From: DUZB01 sp964407525
GTDB taxonomy: Bacteria; Desulfobacterota; DSM-4660; Desulfatiglandales; Desulfatiglandaceae
Length of the DNA stretch: 8,296 bases
Assembly (NCBI GenBank): GCA_964407525.1
Contig: CAYOWC010000225.1
Location: 1-8,296 of the forward strand
Direction: 5' to 3'
Shown piece by piece: positions 5,818 to 8,296 of the stretch. Numbering within the stretch: position 1 is the first letter of the stretch; every line of letters starts with the position of its first letter. The notes beneath the pieces are model-generated. The model ran no database searches. It was not told the origin of the DNA and saw nothing but the letters and a program-made list of their open reading frames with translations. A program made the translations under genes and the position numbers.

Positions 5818-5832
5818 GGGAAAGTGTTTCCC
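5818..5832 (+). other. Leader hairpin upstream of prfB
   Basis: GGGAAA-GTG-TTTCCC forms a 6-bp stem with a 3-base loop in the predicted prfB leader, about 40 bases before the start codon. No T run follows. A role in mRNA stability is possible but speculative. Confidence 0.3.
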
Positions 5833-5872
5833 GGGAAGTGAAAGATGACACCCAACATACCGGAGGAAAATC

Positions 5873-6974
5873 ATGTACACAGAAATCATGGACAGTATTG
5901 ATTCTATAGCTACGACACTTGAAGAATTGCGGGGTCATCTTTGACTTAGACAGCCAGGAAGAAGAGCTGAAAAAGATAGATAAAATGATGTCCAGTAAGG
6001 ATTTCTGGGAGAAAGATCAAGACCAGATATCCCGCATATCCCAGGAACGCTCCGTTCTTAATGAGAAGATTGATACCTGGCATGCCCTGTATGACCGGGT
6101 AGAAGACGCCAGAATTCTAGCGGATATGGCGAAAGAAGAAGATGATGAAACAACACTGAAAGAGATATTCGACGACATTCATCTGGCCCGAAAAAAAGTA
6201 ATGAAACTTCAACTGGATTCACTGCTTTCAGATCCGGATGACAAACGAAACGCCATAGTTGCAATCAATGCCGGCGCCGGGGGCACGGAAGCCCAGGATT
6301 GGGTCGAAATGCTTTTCAGGATGTATGTCCGATGGGCGGAAAACAGGGGAATGAAAGCCCAGGTTATCGACTATCTTCCGGGAGATGAAGCAGGAATAAA
6401 AAACGTCACGTTTAGGGTAACCGGCTCCTATGTTTACGGAAATATGAAATCTGAACATGGCATCCACAGGATGGTCAGGATTTCCCCGTTTGACGCGACT
6501 AAAAGGAGACACACCTCCTTTGCGTCCCTATCGGTACTGCCTGAGGTAGACACCGATATCGTTATTGAAGTGGACGAAAATGATCTCCGGATCGACACCT
6601 ACAGGGCCAGCGGTCCAGGCGGCCAACATGTCAATAAAACCAGTTCCGCAGTAAGAATTACCCATCTTCCCACGAACATCGTCACCCAGTGCCAGAATGA
6701 AAAATCGCAGCACCGCAATAAAGAGATATGTATGAGGGTGCTGAAATCAAAATTGTACGAAATCGAAAAAGGCAAACTCGAGCAGAAAAAACATGACATG
6801 CACGAAACAAACAAGGACATCGCGTGGGGAAGCCAGATACGGTCCTACGTTTTCAACCCCTATCAGTTGGTGAAAGACCACAGAACAAACGCGGAAGTAG
6901 GAAACGTCGAGAAAGTAATGGATGGAAATCTTGACATTTTCATTGATGCGTATTTGAGGAGGAAACAGAAGTAG
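5873..6974 (+). CDS. prfB: Peptide chain release factor 2, expressed by +1 frameshift
   Basis: RF2 reads UGA and UAA stop codons and triggers peptide release. Translation starts at ATG 5873 (GGAGG at 5862-5866, six bases spacing), runs 23 codons to an in-frame TGA at 5942-5944, then continues in the +1 frame (GAC at 5943-5945) for 343 codons to TAG. The joined product is 366 aa, close to the 365 aa of E. coli RF2. The stop-codon recognition tripeptide SPF is at 204-206, which separates RF2 from RF1 (PxT), and the peptide-release motif GGQ at 249-251 sits in RASGPGGQHVNK. The N-terminal third is charged and helical, as expected for domain 1. No lysS follows; the next gene is convergent. The gene looks intact and is not a pseudogene. 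Confidence 0.96.
5931..5945 (+). promoter_or_regulatory. Programmed +1 frameshift site of prfB
   Basis: The slippery sequence CTT TGA C (5939-5945) is preceded by GGGG (5931-5934) four bases before CTT, acting as an internal Shine-Dalgarno-like stimulator. In E. coli the matching stretch is AGGGGG, TAT, CTT, TGA, C. When RF2 is scarce the ribosome pauses at TGA and the Leu tRNA slips to TTT, so the next codon is GAC. This autoregulates RF2 level. The stimulator is a little shorter and one base further away than in E. coli. Confidence 0.93.
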
Positions 6975-6997
6975 GACTCTCATTCATTAAGAAATAT

Positions 6998-7020
6998 GTT
7001 CCCACGCAGAGCGTGGGAAC
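6998..7020. repeat. Strong TTCCCACGC palindrome after prfB
   Basis: GTTCCCACGC (6998-7007) and GCGTGGGAAC (7011-7020) pair perfectly around AGA, a 10-bp GC-rich stem beginning 23 bases past the prfB stop. It shares the TTCCCACG core with the palindrome at 3876-3896. There is no T run on the plus strand (AAGAAAAG follows), so it is not a typical intrinsic terminator, but it could protect the prfB mRNA end. A REP-like dispersed element is the likeliest reading. Confidence 0.7.
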
Positions 7021-7146
7021 AAGAAAAGAAGTCTTCCGCAAAGAACCCAAAAGGCGCAAAACCTGAATCCCGCCCGCTCCAAACCTCGGAAGCGATCTAT
7101 CTAGTTTCCATCCATAAATGGCCCTTTTCCACAATATCTGCGTCAA

Positions 7147-7277
7147 ACTGCGGGTTTCTTTGTGCAACGTACTATCGTACGTCTCCGCGCAAACCCTTGT
7201 TCTCCCCCGCAGAAAGCGCGGGATCCGAGACTTGATCTTGCGAAAAATTGCTCATTTCTGAATTGGAAACCCGCAGT
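7147..7277. repeat. 131-bp element with 12-bp perfect inverted ends
   Basis: ACTGCGGGTTTC (7147-7158) and GAAACCCGCAGT (7266-7277) are exact reverse complements. Inside are two more hairpins: ACGTAC-TATC-GTACGT (7167-7182), and CCCGC (7206-7210) pairing with GCGGG (7218-7222). No target duplication is visible. The nested structure suggests a miniature non-autonomous element or a folded RNA, ending just before the amidase stop. Confidence 0.55.
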
Positions 7278-7304
7278 GTCTACAATTGCATTAATGGATG
7301 GGCA

Positions 7305-8296
7305 CTATCTGGCCTGATATACCAATTCAATGCTCTCAATATAGGCCTCAATCCCATCACAGATACCCTGGGCAATTCTCTGCTGATATTTTTTGGTTTG
7401 AAGTCTTTTCCTTTCCGTGGGGTTTGAAAGGAACCCCACTTCCACAAGAATCGCAGGCATTTCCGCACCGATCAACACATAAAAGGGGGCCTGCTTCACA
7501 CCAAGGCTTCTGCTTCCCCCATACCCTTTCTTAATAGCGCTAAACATCCCTGACTGGACCCTGTGGGCCAGTCTGTTCGACTCATAGATCTTTGTATTCA
7601 ACATCAGGTCATTCAAAATGGTCTGCAGATCGCTTATATTCTTTTCGGACGTGGCATTTTCTCTCGCAGCCACCATCACAGCTCCCTTATCGGTAGCCAT
7701 GTTCAAAAAATAGGTTTCCATTCCCCGCACATTTTTGCTTTTATGGGCATTTACATGAAGAGAGATAAAAAGATCAGCTTTTTTCATATTGGCAATGGCA
7801 GTCCGCCTCTCAAGGGACAAGGTTTTGTCTCGATCCCTGGTAAGGAATACTTCACAGCCAAGTTCTTTTTTCAGTCTTTTTGCAAGCAATTTCGCAATGT
7901 TCAATGTGATGTTCTTTTCCCGCAGCGCCCCCCGGACATAACAACCCGGATCCCTCCCACCGTGACCGGGATCAACAACAATTCGTTTCACATTCAAACC
8001 AAGCTGCCTGGCAAGGGAGACGGTTTTGTCCGGGGACTTCGCTTTCTTATACCCCCTTTGAACAGCTCTTTTTTTTGCAGGGGACTTTTTCACAGAATTT
8101 GCAGCGGCTTTATCGCGAATTTTTGGCGGCTCTTTTGGGTACCTGCGGACATCTACCACAATCCGAAAAGGGTCAAAAAGATGAAAGATATCGTATCCGC
8201 CTATTTTTTCTATATCGAGGACCACACGAACCGTGTTTTTTGTAAACTGCCCTGCCCTGGCTCTTTGAAGCAATTCGTTTTTGATAGCCAGATCAG
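7305..8296 (-). CDS. N-acetylmuramoyl-L-alanine amidase, AmiC-type (5' end cut off)
   Basis: The frame is open to the right window edge, so the start and probably a signal peptide lie outside; 329 residues are visible. The first 50 contain the end of an AMIN domain (VRVVLDIEKI, then FRIVVDVRRY), which targets septal peptidoglycan. A Lys/Ala/Pro-rich linker (about 52-95) leads to an Amidase_3 zinc hydrolase: VDPGHGGRDPG (H111), REKNITLNIA (E126), SLHVNA (H180) and the catalytic Glu in VEVGF (E285). A 60-residue insert after ETYFLN, rich in polar helices, matches the regulatory helix region that blocks the active site in EnvC/NlpD-controlled amidases. The enzyme should cut the bond between MurNAc and the stem peptide in the periplasm for daughter cell separation. 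A TTG at 8273 is not a credible start because the domain continues upstream of it. Confidence 0.92.
   Translation of the reverse strand, partial: DLAIKNELLQRARAGQFTKNTVRVVLDIEKIGGYDIFHLFDPFRIVVDVRRYPKEPPKIRDKAAANSVKKSPAKKRAVQRGYKKAKSPDKTVSLARQLGLNVKRIVVDPGHGGRDPGCYVRGALREKNITLNIAKLLAKRLKKELGCEVFLTRDRDKTLSLERRTAIANMKKADLFISLHVNAHKSKNVRGMETYFLNMATDKGAVMVAARENATSEKNISDLQTILNDLMLNTKIYESNRLAHRVQSGMFSAIKKGYGGSRSLGVKQAPFYVLIGAEMPAILVEVGFLSNPTERKRLQTKKYQQRIAQGICDGIEAYIESIELVYQAR

Larger units (their letters stand above)
6975..7304. other. 330-bp convergent spacer between prfB and the amidase gene
   Basis: It holds a strong palindrome (6998-7020), an A-rich stretch CGCAAAGAACCCAAAAGGCG (7037-7056), and an inverted-repeat element (7147-7277). 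Short frames on both strands are present, but none has a ribosome binding site or family likeness. No classical stem plus T run terminator is evident for either of the convergent genes. Confidence 0.55.

Noticed and set aside
5942..5944. Premature stop making prfB a pseudogene
   Set aside because: The CTT TGA C context with an upstream GGGG is the conserved programmed frameshift site of RF2, and the joined frames give a normal-length protein.
6998..7020. Intrinsic terminator of prfB
   Set aside because: The stem is strong, but A-rich rather than T-rich sequence follows on the plus strand, and a related palindrome occurs elsewhere, favouring a dispersed repeat.

Overview
The window looks like a chromosomal piece of a Gram-negative bacterium. 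A periplasmic-type AmiC-like amidase with an AMIN domain, an exported DUF3124 protein, strong GGAGG ribosome binding sites and the style of the spacers (degenerate ACTGCCTACTGC tracts, TTCCCACGC palindromes) make a deltaproteobacterium (Desulfobacterota-type) my best guess. That placement rests on family memory and spacer style, not on a marker gene phylogeny. No rRNA, tRNA, CRISPR array, insertion sequence or phage gene was seen.

Left half, minus strand (transcribed right to left): a fluoride channel gene (crcB, 4071-4457), a DUF190 gene (3318-3659), adenylosuccinate lyase (purB, 1677-3104), a histidine triad protein (1274-1606) and a D-cysteine desulfhydrase-type PLP enzyme (282-1277, 4-base ATGA overlap with the HIT gene). 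The last three are tightly packed and probably one transcript. The crcB-DUF190 pair is a familiar neighbourhood, but here it is separated by about 410 bp of repetitive, non-coding DNA.

Middle, plus strand: a VapBC-type toxin-antitoxin pair (AbrB-fold antitoxin 4688-4894, PIN-domain toxin 4891-5274) is preceded by a good sigma70-like promoter. Two TATCGATA palindromes, one on the -10 box, look like an autoregulatory operator. One base after the toxin stop begins an exported DUF3124 protein (5276-5785), so three genes appear co-translated.

Right, plus strand: prfB (release factor 2, 5873-6974) is read through a programmed +1 frameshift at CTT TGA C, 23 codons in, and has its own promoter whose -35 box lies in the last codons of the DUF3124 gene. 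Convergent to it, and cut by the window edge, is an AmiC-type N-acetylmuramoyl-L-alanine amidase (7305-8296).

Nearly every spacer holds structured repetitive DNA: inverted-repeat elements of about 80-130 bp (107-187, 3168-3295, 3730-3839, 7147-7277, each with different arms), two TTCCCACG-type palindromes (3876-3896, 6998-7020) and ACTGC-rich degenerate repeats (about 233-271 and 3930-4065). I found no convincing undescribed system. The best candidates for a second look are the three-gene TA/DUF3124 operon with its twin-palindrome operator, and the collection of spacer elements.
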